DNA from: Jannaschia sp. CCS1
GTDB lineage: Bacteria > Pseudomonadota > Alphaproteobacteria > Rhodobacterales > Rhodobacteraceae
Assembly (NCBI RefSeq): GCF_000013565.1
Contig: NC_007802.1
Coordinates: 1,364,001 to 1,428,000, forward strand
DNA: 64,000 nt
Direction: 5' to 3'
Of the stretch, positions 16,683 through 24,403 are shown piece after piece. The position numbers and the translations under genes were made by a program. Below the pieces are notes generated by a model. It had not been told where the DNA came from. It ran no database searches and saw only the letters and a list, made by a program, of their open reading frames with translations. Each line of letters starts with the position of its first letter. The first letter of the stretch is position 1.

Positions 16683-17666
16683 ATGAAATTCACTCACATC
16701 GCGGTCTGCATGGCCGCCGCATCCGTGGCATTCCCCGCCATGGCCGAAACCTGGGATATGCCGATGGCCTATTCAGGGTCCAACTTCCATTCGGTCACGG
16801 GCGCGGAGTTCGCCCAATGCGTCACGACCGGCACCGGCGGCGAGATTGAGATTACCACCCACCCGGGCGGATCGCTGTTTGCGGGTGCGGACATCAAGCG
16901 TGCGATCCAGACCGGTCAGGTTCAGATCGGGGAGCGTCTGCTGTCCGGCCATCAGAACGAAGACGCGCTGTTCGGGTTTGATAGCATCCCGTTCCTGGTG
17001 GGGTCGTTCGATGAGCATGACCTGCTGTGGCAGGCGGCCGAAGGCCCGATCCGGGAGCTTCTGGAAGGCCAGAACCTACACCTGATCTATTCCGTGCCAT
17101 GGCCGCCCCAGGGCCTCTACTTCAATCAGGAAGTGACCTCTGTGGCCGATATGGAAGGCATCCGCTTCCGGTCCTACAACAACGCGACCAACCGTCTGGC
17201 CGAGTTGACGGGGATGCTGCCCGTGACGATCGAGGCGGCAGAGATCAGCCAAGCCTTCGCCACGGGTGTTGCGTCGTCGATGGTGTCGTCCGGTGCCACG
17301 GGCTACGACCGCCGCGTCTGGGAAAGCCTGAGCCACTTCTATGAGGTCGACGCCTGGTTGCCGCGCAACTACATCATGGTGAACGGTGACACCTGGGCGG
17401 CCACATCCGAGGCCAACCAGAACGTCATCAACGCCTGCGCCGAACTGGCCGAATATGCAGGCACATGGCGCGCACGGGAATATACCGGCTTCACGCTGGC
17501 GGGCCTCGCTGCCGGTGGCATGACCGTTGAGCCCGCCGGTGACGCGCTGATGGAAGAGCTGCGTGCCATTGGCGAGACGATGACCGCTGAATGGCTGGAG
17601 GCCGCTGGCGAAGAAGGCCAGGCCATCATCGACGCCTTCCGTGAGGCTGCCGCCGCTGCGGAGTAA
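16683..17666 (+). CDS. TRAP transporter substrate-binding protein, DctP type
   Basis: 327-residue periplasmic solute-binding protein with a clear signal peptide (MKFTHIAVCMAAASVAFPAMA, cleavage near residue 21). The conserved TRAP arginine region IRFRSYNNATNRLAEL occurs near residue 160 and binds substrate carboxylate or sulfonate. A good ribosome site (AAGGAGAAGAC) precedes ATG 16683. It is the first transporter gene after the DadA-like enzyme, and is followed by a hairpin and the small and large permease genes. Ligand unknown; a carboxylate or amino acid is suggested by the linked oxidoreductase. Confidence 0.92.
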   Translation: MKFTHIAVCMAAASVAFPAMAETWDMPMAYSGSNFHSVTGAEFAQCVTTGTGGEIEITTHPGGSLFAGADIKRAIQTGQVQIGERLLSGHQNEDALFGFDSIPFLVGSFDEHDLLWQAAEGPIRELLEGQNLHLIYSVPWPPQGLYFNQEVTSVADMEGIRFRSYNNATNRLAELTGMLPVTIEAAEISQAFATGVASSMVSSGATGYDRRVWESLSHFYEVDAWLPRNYIMVNGDTWAATSEANQNVINACAELAEYAGTWRAREYTGFTLAGLAAGGMTVEPAGDALMEELRAIGETMTAEWLEAAGEEGQAIIDAFREAAAAAE

Positions 17667-17673
17667 GCCCTAC

Positions 17674-17700
17674 CGGGGCGCGCCAGGAAGGTGCGCCCCG
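17674..17700 (+). terminator. Intercistronic hairpin after TRAP binding-protein gene
   Basis: CGGGGCGC (17674-17681) pairs perfectly with GCGCCCCG (17693-17700) around an 11-base loop, just after the binding-protein stop. No T-run follows, so it is more likely an mRNA-stabilising or attenuating hairpin that keeps binding protein in excess over permease than a full terminator. Confidence 0.6.
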
Positions 17701-17745
17701 AACCCTCAAAAGCCCCCGTTTCCTGCCACCAAAGGCGATGTTTCG

Positions 17746-18282
17746 ATGTCCGATAAACCCGGCCCCCTGCGCCGTGCCCTCGACGGGCTTTATACGTTGT
17801 CCGGCGTGGCTGCCGCCCTGTGCCTGATCGCGATCCTCTTGCTGATCGTGGCCCAGATGGTCGCCCGCTGGACTGGCGACATCTTCCCCGGCGCGCCCAA
17901 TTATGCGGGCTACATGATGGCCGCCGCCAGCTTTCTGGCCTTCGCCAATGCGCTCAATGGGGGCGCGCATATCCGCGTGTCGATCCTGCTGAACGCCGTG
18001 CCGCCCCGCATCAAATGGGTGTTGGAGGTCTGGTGTTTCGCCGTCGCGACCGCGACAATCGCCTACTTCGTCTACTACGCCTACTGGTTCGTCTATTGGT
18101 CCTGGCGCTTCAACGAGGTCTCGCAGGCGCAGGACGCCACACCACTCTGGATCCCGCAATCGGTCATGGTCGTGGGCGGTGTGATCCTGCTGATCGCCTT
18201 CTTCGACAACCTCGTTTCCGTCCTTCTCAAGGGCAACCACCGCATCGGCGACAACACCGTCGATCAAAGCTTCGGGGAATGA
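17746..18282 (+). CDS. TRAP transporter small permease, DctQ type
   Basis: 178-residue inner-membrane protein with four predicted helices (about residues 15-37, 55-75, 92-115, 140-162), the DctQ layout. ATG 17746 follows a short GC-rich leader with the hairpin; the longer frame from 17641 overlaps the binding-protein gene and is rejected. It couples the binding protein to the large permease in sodium-driven import. The large permease begins 4 bases after its stop. Confidence 0.9.
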   Translation: MSDKPGPLRRALDGLYTLSGVAAALCLIAILLLIVAQMVARWTGDIFPGAPNYAGYMMAAASFLAFANALNGGAHIRVSILLNAVPPRIKWVLEVWCFAVATATIAYFVYYAYWFVYWSWRFNEVSQAQDATPLWIPQSVMVVGGVILLIAFFDNLVSVLLKGNHRIGDNTVDQSFGE

Positions 18283-18286
18283 TCCG

Positions 18287-19600
18287 ATGACCGAAGTCTA
18301 TGCCATTATCCTGTTTCTGTTCGTTCTTTTCTTCCTTCTGGGCACGGGTGTCTGGGTTGGTGTGGCGCTTATGGGCGTGGCCTGGGTGGGGATGGAATTG
18401 TTCACCACGCGGCCCGTGGGCGACACAATGGTCACGACCATTTGGGCCACGTCATCGTCCTGGACACTGACGGCCCTGCCGCTGTTCATCTGGATGGGAG
18501 AGATCCTGTACCGTACCCGTCTGTCCGAGGATATGTTTCGCGGCCTCTCCCCGTGGCTCGCGCGTCTTCCCGGTGGCCTTGTGCACACGAATATCGTTGG
18601 TTGTACGGTTTTTGCCGCCGTGTCCGGATCTTCCGCCGCGACGCTGACAACGGTCGGCAAGATGTCGATCCCCGAGCTTCGGGCGCGCAAGTACCCCGAA
18701 CATATCGTCATCGGTACGCTTGCGGGCGCGGCGACCCTTGGCCTGATGATCCCGCCGTCGCTCGCGCTGATCGTCTATGGCGTCGCCGTGAACCAATCCA
18801 TCACCGAATTGTTCTTCGCAGGCGTCTTCCCGGGCCTCGTCCTGGCCCTGATGTTCATGGGTTACGTCGCGGCTTATTCCGTGATTTCAAAGGGCTGGCA
18901 GCCGACGTTAGAGACGGCCATGAGCTTTGGGGAGAAGCTGCGCAACTCCCGTTTCCTGATCCCCGTGATCCTGCTGATCATGGTCGTCATCGGCTCCATG
19001 TACACCGGGACAGCCACCGCAACAGAAGCGGCAGCCATTGGTGTCATCGGCTCACTCCTACTGGCGGCATCTCAAGGTTCGCTCAACTGGGGCAGTTTTC
19101 GCGAAAGCCTCATGGGGGCCACGCGCACGTCGGCCATGATCATGCTGATCCTTGCGGGGGCTGCGTTCCTTAAGCTGTCCATGGGGTTCACCGGTTTGCC
19201 GCGCGCGCTGGCAGACGGGATTGGCGCGCTGGATCTGACGCGGTTCGAATTGCTGATGATGCTGCTGGTTTTCTACATCATCTTGGGCATGTTCCTTGAT
19301 GGCATCTCTTCGGTCGTACTGACCATGGCAGTGGTGGAGCCGATGGTGGTGGAGGCCGGTATCGACCTGATATGGTTCGGAATATTCGTGATCGTCGTGG
19401 TGGAGATGGCACAGATTACACCCCCCATCGGCTTCAACCTCTTCGTTTTGCAAGGCATGACGGGGCACGAGATGGGCTACATCGCCAAGGCGGCTCTGCC
19501 GATGTTCATGATCATGGTCCTGATGTGCTTCGTCCTGATCTGGATCCCGGATCTGGCGATGTGGCTGCCCGAGACGATGCGGTCGACGCCAGGGGGATGA
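18287..19600 (+). CDS. TRAP transporter large permease, DctM type
   Basis: 437-residue, about 12-helix permease of the DctM family. Characteristic segments are LPLFIWMGEILYRTRLSEDMF, the conserved AAVSGSSAATLTTVGKMSIPEL (about residues 105-127), LGLMIPPSLALIVYG and a repeat-type second half with MFLDGISSVVLT and QITPPIGFNLFVLQGM. It forms the substrate channel with DctP and DctQ. Its TGA overlaps the next ATG (ATGA), so a second transporter gene is co-translated. Confidence 0.93.
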   Translation: MTEVYAIILFLFVLFFLLGTGVWVGVALMGVAWVGMELFTTRPVGDTMVTTIWATSSSWTLTALPLFIWMGEILYRTRLSEDMFRGLSPWLARLPGGLVHTNIVGCTVFAAVSGSSAATLTTVGKMSIPELRARKYPEHIVIGTLAGAATLGLMIPPSLALIVYGVAVNQSITELFFAGVFPGLVLALMFMGYVAAYSVISKGWQPTLETAMSFGEKLRNSRFLIPVILLIMVVIGSMYTGTATATEAAAIGVIGSLLLAASQGSLNWGSFRESLMGATRTSAMIMLILAGAAFLKLSMGFTGLPRALADGIGALDLTRFELLMMLLVFYIILGMFLDGISSVVLTMAVVEPMVVEAGIDLIWFGIFVIVVVEMAQITPPIGFNLFVLQGMTGHEMGYIAKAALPMFMIMVLMCFVLIWIPDLAMWLPETMRSTPGG

Positions 19601-20511
19601 CATTGCTCGCCTTCTGCGCCCGCCATGGCCGTTGGGGCCTTGTGGTGGGGCTTCTGGCCGGGCTGGCGCTGCCTGGCCTCGCGCAGGCTATGCGCCCCTG
19701 GTTGCCCCATATGGTGGCCGGACTGCTGTTCATCACAGCCTTCCGTGTGGGATATCGCGGGTCTGTCGGGCAATTGCGCGCTGCACCGCGTGTCTTGGCA
19801 GAGGTTCTGGTGCTGCAACTGGGCTTGCCGCTTCTGGCGTTGGCTGTCGTCTTCGCTTTTGGCCTGTCGACGACCACAGTGGCGCTTGCGATCGTCCTGA
19901 TGCTCTCCGCCCCCTCGATCAGCGGGTCGCCGAATTTTTCGGTCCTGGTGGGCCATGACCCCGCACCCGCCATGCAAATCATGGTCCTGGGCATGGCTGT
20001 CTTCCCGTTAACGATCCTGCCGGTGCTCTTCCTCCTCGGTCCCGCATTCGGAGATACCAGCGGTGTCATATCCACCAGCTTGCGCCTGATCATGATCATT
20101 TTTGCGGCGACGGGCCTCGGGTTTCTGGCCCGCGCATGGCTCTTGCCAGACGCGACACGAGCCCAAATCCAAAGCCTCGACGGGGCAGGGGTGGTGGCAT
20201 TGGTCGTGATCGTCGTGGGCCTGATGGCAGGCATCCGCCCGGTGTTCGCGGAGGCGCCCTTGGCCCTCGTCGGTTGGGTCGCACTGGTCTTTGCGGCCAA
20301 CTTTGGCCTTCAAATACTAGCCTTTCGGCTCACCCCAACGGGCCCCCGCGCCGTTCCCTTCAGCCTGATCGCGGGCAATCGGAACGTGGCCCTTTTCCTT
20401 CTGGCCCTGCCGCCAGACCTGACCGACCGCCTCCTGCCGTTCATCGGATGTTACCAACTGCCGATGTATTTAACCCCTTTGGTCATGGCGCGATTTTACC
20501 GCGCGCGTTGA
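19597..20511 (+). CDS. Bile acid:sodium symporter (BASS/SBF)-family membrane protein
   Basis: 304-residue, roughly ten-helix membrane protein resembling the BASS/SBF fold: hydrophobic segments begin near residues 12, 35, 65, 90, 125, 160, 195, 225 and 255, and polar motifs SAPSISGSPNFSVLVGHDP and SLIAGNRNVALFLLALP occupy the two crossover regions. ATG 19597 overlaps the TRAP permease stop by 4 bases; the longer upstream frame lies inside dctM and is rejected. Either a second uptake route or, more plausibly, an exporter of an organic acid product. I am sure it is a transporter; the family call is moderate. Confidence 0.65.
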   Translation: MTLLAFCARHGRWGLVVGLLAGLALPGLAQAMRPWLPHMVAGLLFITAFRVGYRGSVGQLRAAPRVLAEVLVLQLGLPLLALAVVFAFGLSTTTVALAIVLMLSAPSISGSPNFSVLVGHDPAPAMQIMVLGMAVFPLTILPVLFLLGPAFGDTSGVISTSLRLIMIIFAATGLGFLARAWLLPDATRAQIQSLDGAGVVALVVIVVGLMAGIRPVFAEAPLALVGWVALVFAANFGLQILAFRLTPTGPRAVPFSLIAGNRNVALFLLALPPDLTDRLLPFIGCYQLPMYLTPLVMARFYRAR

Positions 20512-20553
20512 ATAGCCATTGCTGCGCGGCCCGCGCTTTGGCAGGTGTTGGAC

Positions 20554-20742
20554 ATGCAATTGATTGACCCCGAGCACCCCTTTTTTCAACCCGCATGGCG
20601 GCGGTGGCTTCTTGTCGTGGTCCCGTTTGCCTGGGCGTTCGTTGAGATGTCTTACGGCAACACGATCTGGGCCTATCTCTCTGCGGGGATCGGAGGGTTC
20701 TTGGCTTGGAATTTGATTTTCAAGTGGCCCAGGAAAGACTAG
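20554..20742 (+). CDS. Small conserved membrane protein (DUF3329-like)
   Basis: 62 residues starting MQLIDPEHPFF, then WRRWLLVVVPFAWAFVEM and GGFLAWNLIFKW: two predicted helices (about 17-35 and 38-55) with a short charged tail. Similar short proteins beginning D-P-x-H-P-F-F are common in Rhodobacteraceae. ATG 20554 is preferred to TTG 20545. It overlaps the convergent iolG stop by 4 bases. Function unknown. Confidence 0.6.
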   Translation: MQLIDPEHPFFQPAWRRWLLVVVPFAWAFVEMSYGNTIWAYLSAGIGGFLAWNLIFKWPRKD

Positions 20743-21725
20743 AGCGCGACAGGCTGTCCGGTCTGTTGGGATAGCGTCGCCGCATCCGCCAGGATCTGCG
20801 CCTGCAATCCATCTTCAATCGATGGGGTCGGCTTGGTGCCGGTCAAGACGCAGTCGGTAAATGCTTTCATTTCAGCGGTATAAGCGGCCTCATAGCGTTC
20901 CAGGAAGAAGTTCATCGTCGGCGCGCGCTGGAAGCCGTCCGCCGTGGCGATTTCCACCGACGTCTCCAGAATATTCTCGGCTCGCAGCATACCCTTTGAC
21001 CCATGCACCTCGATCCGCTGGTCGTAACCATAACTCGCGCGCCGCGAATTGGAGATCTGGCAGATCCGCCCAGACGCGGTGGTCAACGTAACAGCGGCCG
21101 TATCCACGTCACCGGCCTCTCCGATCTCAGGGTTCACAAGGCAGGACCCTACGGCGGAGAGGGTCGTAAATTCCTCCCCCATCAGAAACCGAGCCATGTC
21201 GAAATCATGGATCATCATGTCCCGGAACAACCCGCCAGAAGTCTTGATATAGCCGATTGGCGGGGGCGAGGGGTCGCGCGAGGTAATTTGGATCAGTTCA
21301 ACCGCACCAATTTCTCCCGCTGAGAGACGCGTCTGGAGGGAGGCAAAGTTCGGATCAAACCGGCGGTTAAATGCTGTGAAGAACGGAACACTGGCCTCGG
21401 CGGTCACATCAACCAATTTCCGTATATTGTCCACAGACATATCCACAGGTTTCTCACAGAAGATTGCCTTGGAACCCCTTGCTGCCAAACGAATTTGTTC
21501 GAAGTGAATGGATGTCGGCGTACCAATAACGACGGCGTCGATATCCGTTGCAGACAACACCTCCTCGGCGGCGCGAACGTCTGCCCCCAACATGCTCGCC
21601 AAGGCGCTGGCGGCCGCGGGCACGGCGTCCGCGACCGCAACCACCCGTGCGTTGTCCAGCGCCTTGATCGTCCGCCCGTGGACCTGCCCGATCCGCCCAC
21701 ACCCCAGAAGCCCAATTCTCAGCAT
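20739..21725 (-). CDS. iolG: Inositol 2-dehydrogenase (Gfo/Idh/MocA family)
   Basis: 328-residue NAD-dependent dehydrogenase that oxidises myo-inositol to scyllo-inosose (2-keto-myo-inositol), the first catabolic step. Rossmann motif GLLGCGRIGQVHG (residues 5-17), the family EKP motif in IFCEKPVDM (about 94-102, catalytic Lys), and a second His-Asp pair in MMIHDFDMARFL (about 170-181). Last gene of the iolD-C-B-J-G operon, 3 bases after iolJ. Two other MocA-type genes occur on the plus strand (26393, 28413); this one, by closeness of pattern and operon, is the best iolG candidate. Confidence 0.85.
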   Translation of the reverse strand: MLRIGLLGCGRIGQVHGRTIKALDNARVVAVADAVPAAASALASMLGADVRAAEEVLSATDIDAVVIGTPTSIHFEQIRLAARGSKAIFCEKPVDMSVDNIRKLVDVTAEASVPFFTAFNRRFDPNFASLQTRLSAGEIGAVELIQITSRDPSPPPIGYIKTSGGLFRDMMIHDFDMARFLMGEEFTTLSAVGSCLVNPEIGEAGDVDTAAVTLTTASGRICQISNSRRASYGYDQRIEVHGSKGMLRAENILETSVEIATADGFQRAPTMNFFLERYEAAYTAEMKAFTDCVLTGTKPTPSIEDGLQAQILADAATLSQQTGQPVAL

Positions 21726-21728
21726 CGC

Positions 21729-22568
21729 CTACCCTTTTCCTGAGGCATTCATCCCGCGAAACACGCGACGCGCGGCGTTAAAAACCGGCTCATGGGTGTC
21801 GCGCAGGATCTGAATACGGTCAAATCGCGTTTCGTCGGCGTTGACGGCCTCTCGCAGCGCGGCGCCAAAGGCCATACGCAGCTCAGTCCCGATGTTGAAC
21901 TTGGCAATTGCGGACCCAGCGGCCAATGCCATCCGCTGCGCGTCAGGCACGCCGGACCCGCCATGGATCACCAACGGAACGTCTGTCATGGCCTCGATCG
22001 CACGGATACGCGGCTCATCAAGGCCGCCCTCTCGATCCTGCTGTAAATGTACATTTCCGACACTGATCGCCATGGCATCGACGCCAGTTTCCCGAGCAAA
22101 AACAGCAGCATCGTCGGGATCTGTCCCCGCGCTGTCTTCGCCTCCGGAGTACCCGACAAATCCGATCTCCCCCTCGGCTGAGACGCCCGCCCCATGGGCG
22201 AGCTTCACGACCGCACGGGTCTGCGCGATATTTTCAGCCAGTGGCAGGCGCGATCCGTCGAACATCAACGACGTAAAGCCCGCGTCCAGCGCGGTCTGAC
22301 ACTCCTCCATCGTATAGCCATGATCCAGATGCGCAATGACGGGAACCGAAACATTATCAGCCAAGTGTCTGAACATCTTACCCAAAATCGGCAGAGGCGT
22401 ATGTTCGCGACATGACGGCCCGGCCTGTAAGATCACCGGAGCGCCCTCTGCCTCTGCGGCCATGGTAAACGCCCGCATGTCCTCCCATCCCAGACAAACG
22501 AGGCCGGGAACAGCGTAGCCACCTGCCATGGCAGGGCGCAAAACGTCAGCAAGCGTCGCGAGGGTCAT
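21729..22568 (-). CDS. iolJ: Class II aldolase, probable 5-dehydro-2-deoxyphosphogluconate aldolase
   Basis: 279-residue zinc-dependent class II fructose-bisphosphate-aldolase-family protein. Motifs: HLDHGYTMEE (zinc His and catalytic Asp region, about 80-89), SLMFDGS, SAEGEIGFVG, AISVGNVH (zinc His, about 175), IHGGSGVPD (zinc His, about 205) and FNIGTELR. In inositol operons this enzyme splits 2-deoxy-5-keto-gluconate 6-phosphate to DHAP and malonate semialdehyde. IolC here is a lone PfkB kinase without the fused aldolase domain seen in many proteobacteria, so a separate iolJ makes sense. Overlaps iolB by 4 bases. Confidence 0.82.
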   Translation of the reverse strand: MTLATLADVLRPAMAGGYAVPGLVCLGWEDMRAFTMAAEAEGAPVILQAGPSCREHTPLPILGKMFRHLADNVSVPVIAHLDHGYTMEECQTALDAGFTSLMFDGSRLPLAENIAQTRAVVKLAHGAGVSAEGEIGFVGYSGGEDSAGTDPDDAAVFARETGVDAMAISVGNVHLQQDREGGLDEPRIRAIEAMTDVPLVIHGGSGVPDAQRMALAAGSAIAKFNIGTELRMAFGAALREAVNADETRFDRIQILRDTHEPVFNAARRVFRGMNASGKG

Positions 22569-23404
22569 TTGAACTTCGCCACCATGTCCATGATGCCGGG
22601 AATCGTGTGTAATTGTTCAGAATGGGTCGGCTGAAAGTACTGCTTCAAGCTGCGTTGAGACAACCCTCCGAGGATCGTAAAGTAATACATTTCGTACCCG
22701 GGCAGTGCGCAGCACGGATGGTACCCCTTGTCGATCAGAACTGTAGAGCCGTTCATGATATGATACGCATCGCCAGGCTCATTGTCCTCGCGTTGGAGCA
22801 TCTGCAGACCTGACCCATAATCGGGCTTGAACCGGAAATTATAGCATTCGTCATGGCGCGTCTCGTCCGGCAAACGATCTGTGTCATGCTTGTGAGACGG
22901 GAAGCCGGACCATCCTCCGGCTCCGACTGTAAACAGCTCACTCACCAACAAACGCCCGACCCGATCATGATGGCCCGCGCCAAGTATGTGTTTGATTTTA
23001 CGATGTGTTTTTGTTTCGTCGGATCCATATTGCACAAGATCCAACTCGCCCGCGCGGACGGCGAAGGGCGTAAGAGTTTCTGTAAACTGCGCCCCAGCCA
23101 CGAAGATTTCGGCATCGGTGCGCGCCGTAATGTGCGCTCCGACATTGGTTGGCACGTAGACGCCCTCCGGGTCGCCATCCCACACATCTACGCAACGGTT
23201 TCCGATGTCGGCGAAGACCTCTCCGCCAACCTCCACATCGACGGTGCCCGTCGCCGGAACGATGCAGGTCTCGTAGCCCTTTAAGCGGTAGTCGTAGGCC
23301 TCGCCTTCTTTCAATTTTACGATATTGAAATACGTTAGCGGAACATGCGCGTCGCCTTCACCCACGATGGCCTGGTTTTGGTTGTCAAAGGGGGGGATGT
23401 GCAT
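22565..23404 (-). CDS. iolB: 5-deoxy-glucuronate isomerase
   Basis: 279-residue bicupin isomerase converting 5-deoxy-D-glucuronate to 2-deoxy-5-keto-gluconate. Seen: N-terminal cupin with YETCIVPATGTVDVEVGG, then VGRLLVSELFTVGAGGWSGFPSHKHD (metal-binding His, about 165-175), RHDECYNFRFKP (Glu), and DKGYHPCCALPGYEMYYFTILGG (about 225-247). Full family length. Overlaps iolJ by 4 bases and follows iolC by 15. A second, more divergent copy exists at 34981-35775. Confidence 0.93.
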   Translation of the reverse strand: MHIPPFDNQNQAIVGEGDAHVPLTYFNIVKLKEGEAYDYRLKGYETCIVPATGTVDVEVGGEVFADIGNRCVDVWDGDPEGVYVPTNVGAHITARTDAEIFVAGAQFTETLTPFAVRAGELDLVQYGSDETKTHRKIKHILGAGHHDRVGRLLVSELFTVGAGGWSGFPSHKHDTDRLPDETRHDECYNFRFKPDYGSGLQMLQREDNEPGDAYHIMNGSTVLIDKGYHPCCALPGYEMYYFTILGGLSQRSLKQYFQPTHSEQLHTIPGIMDMVAKFK

Positions 23405-23419
23405 GGTTAACGCGTCCTT

Positions 23420-24403
23420 TCAGGCCGGGTCGCTGGGGGCCGTTGGCCCTGGGTGATCGTTCAAAAACGCGTCCAACTCAGACCGCGTGGGCATCGCTGG
23501 GGCGCATCCGACCCTTGCCACAACCATTGCGGCGGCTGCGGACCCCTGCAACACGGCGTCGCTCACGGATAGGCCATCGGTGAGCCCCGAAACAAAACCA
23601 CCCATGAAGCTGTCGCCCGCACCCGTGGGCTTCAGCGCCTCCGTGCGGTAGATTCCGGTCCGCACTTCGGGCTCCGGCGTGATCGTAATTGCACCCTCTT
23701 CGCCCATCTTGTAGACTGCAATCTTCGCGCCATTCGCAACTAATTCACGCGCTTTATCAAGGCCTTGATCATAGTTCCCAGCCATAAACCCGAACTCGAT
23801 ATCGTTGCCCACGATCACGTCACACATCGCACCTGCCCTAGAATAGACGTCTGCCGCAACGTCGGGCGAAGGCCAAGAGTATGGTCGATAATCGACGTCA
23901 AAAATCAACGGAATTCCAGCCGATTTGGCCAGTTCGAATGCCCGGAACGCGGCACTGCGCGAGGGCTCTGCTGCAAAAACCGTACCGGTGGTGATCAGGG
24001 CATCAAAGGTGGCAAAGTCCACGGCCTCGACGTCGGCTTGGGTCATCTCAAAATCCGCGGCGCCGTTGCGGTAGATGACGGATTGGTGATCTTCGATCCG
24101 GGTTTCGACCAAGGCGAGAGAATTTCGAGCCTGGCCCCCTTGAGCAATTACATGTGTCCGATCAATACCATAGAGGTCCAGTTGATTGCAGCAAAACCGC
24201 CCGATGGCGTCATCGGCGACGCGCGTCACGAGGGACGCCTTGCCGCCGAGCTTTGTGATCGCAACGCCGATATTGGCCGAAGATCCGCCAAGACACGTAA
24301 AGAAGTGGGTCGCATCTTCGGTCCGTGTGCCGGGAGGATCCGGGTAGAGATCCATGCCAGCCCGGCCAATGATCACGAAATTATTGCCGCGCAACTTCAT
24401 CAC
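23420..24403 (-). CDS. iolC: 5-dehydro-2-deoxygluconokinase
   Basis: 327-residue PfkB-family kinase that phosphorylates 2-deoxy-5-keto-gluconate at O6. N-terminal IGRAGMDLYPDPPGT followed by CLGGSSANIGVAITKLGG (about 36-53, the PfkB Gly-Gly motif), and the C-terminal anion-hole/catalytic Asp motif KPTGAGDSFMGGF (about 262-274). The phrase RAGMDLYP is typical of IolC. It lacks the C-terminal DUF2090 aldolase fusion found in some relatives. It overlaps the iolD stop by 4 bases. Confidence 0.93.
   Translation of the reverse strand: MMKLRGNNFVIIGRAGMDLYPDPPGTRTEDATHFFTCLGGSSANIGVAITKLGGKASLVTRVADDAIGRFCCNQLDLYGIDRTHVIAQGGQARNSLALVETRIEDHQSVIYRNGAADFEMTQADVEAVDFATFDALITTGTVFAAEPSRSAAFRAFELAKSAGIPLIFDVDYRPYSWPSPDVAADVYSRAGAMCDVIVGNDIEFGFMAGNYDQGLDKARELVANGAKIAVYKMGEEGAITITPEPEVRTGIYRTEALKPTGAGDSFMGGFVSGLTDGLSVSDAVLQGSAAAAMVVARVGCAPAMPTRSELDAFLNDHPGPTAPSDPA

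Noticed and set aside
23420-24403. Fused IolC aldolase domain
   Set aside because: The protein ends after the PfkB kinase domain (327 residues); the separate class II aldolase gene fills that role.
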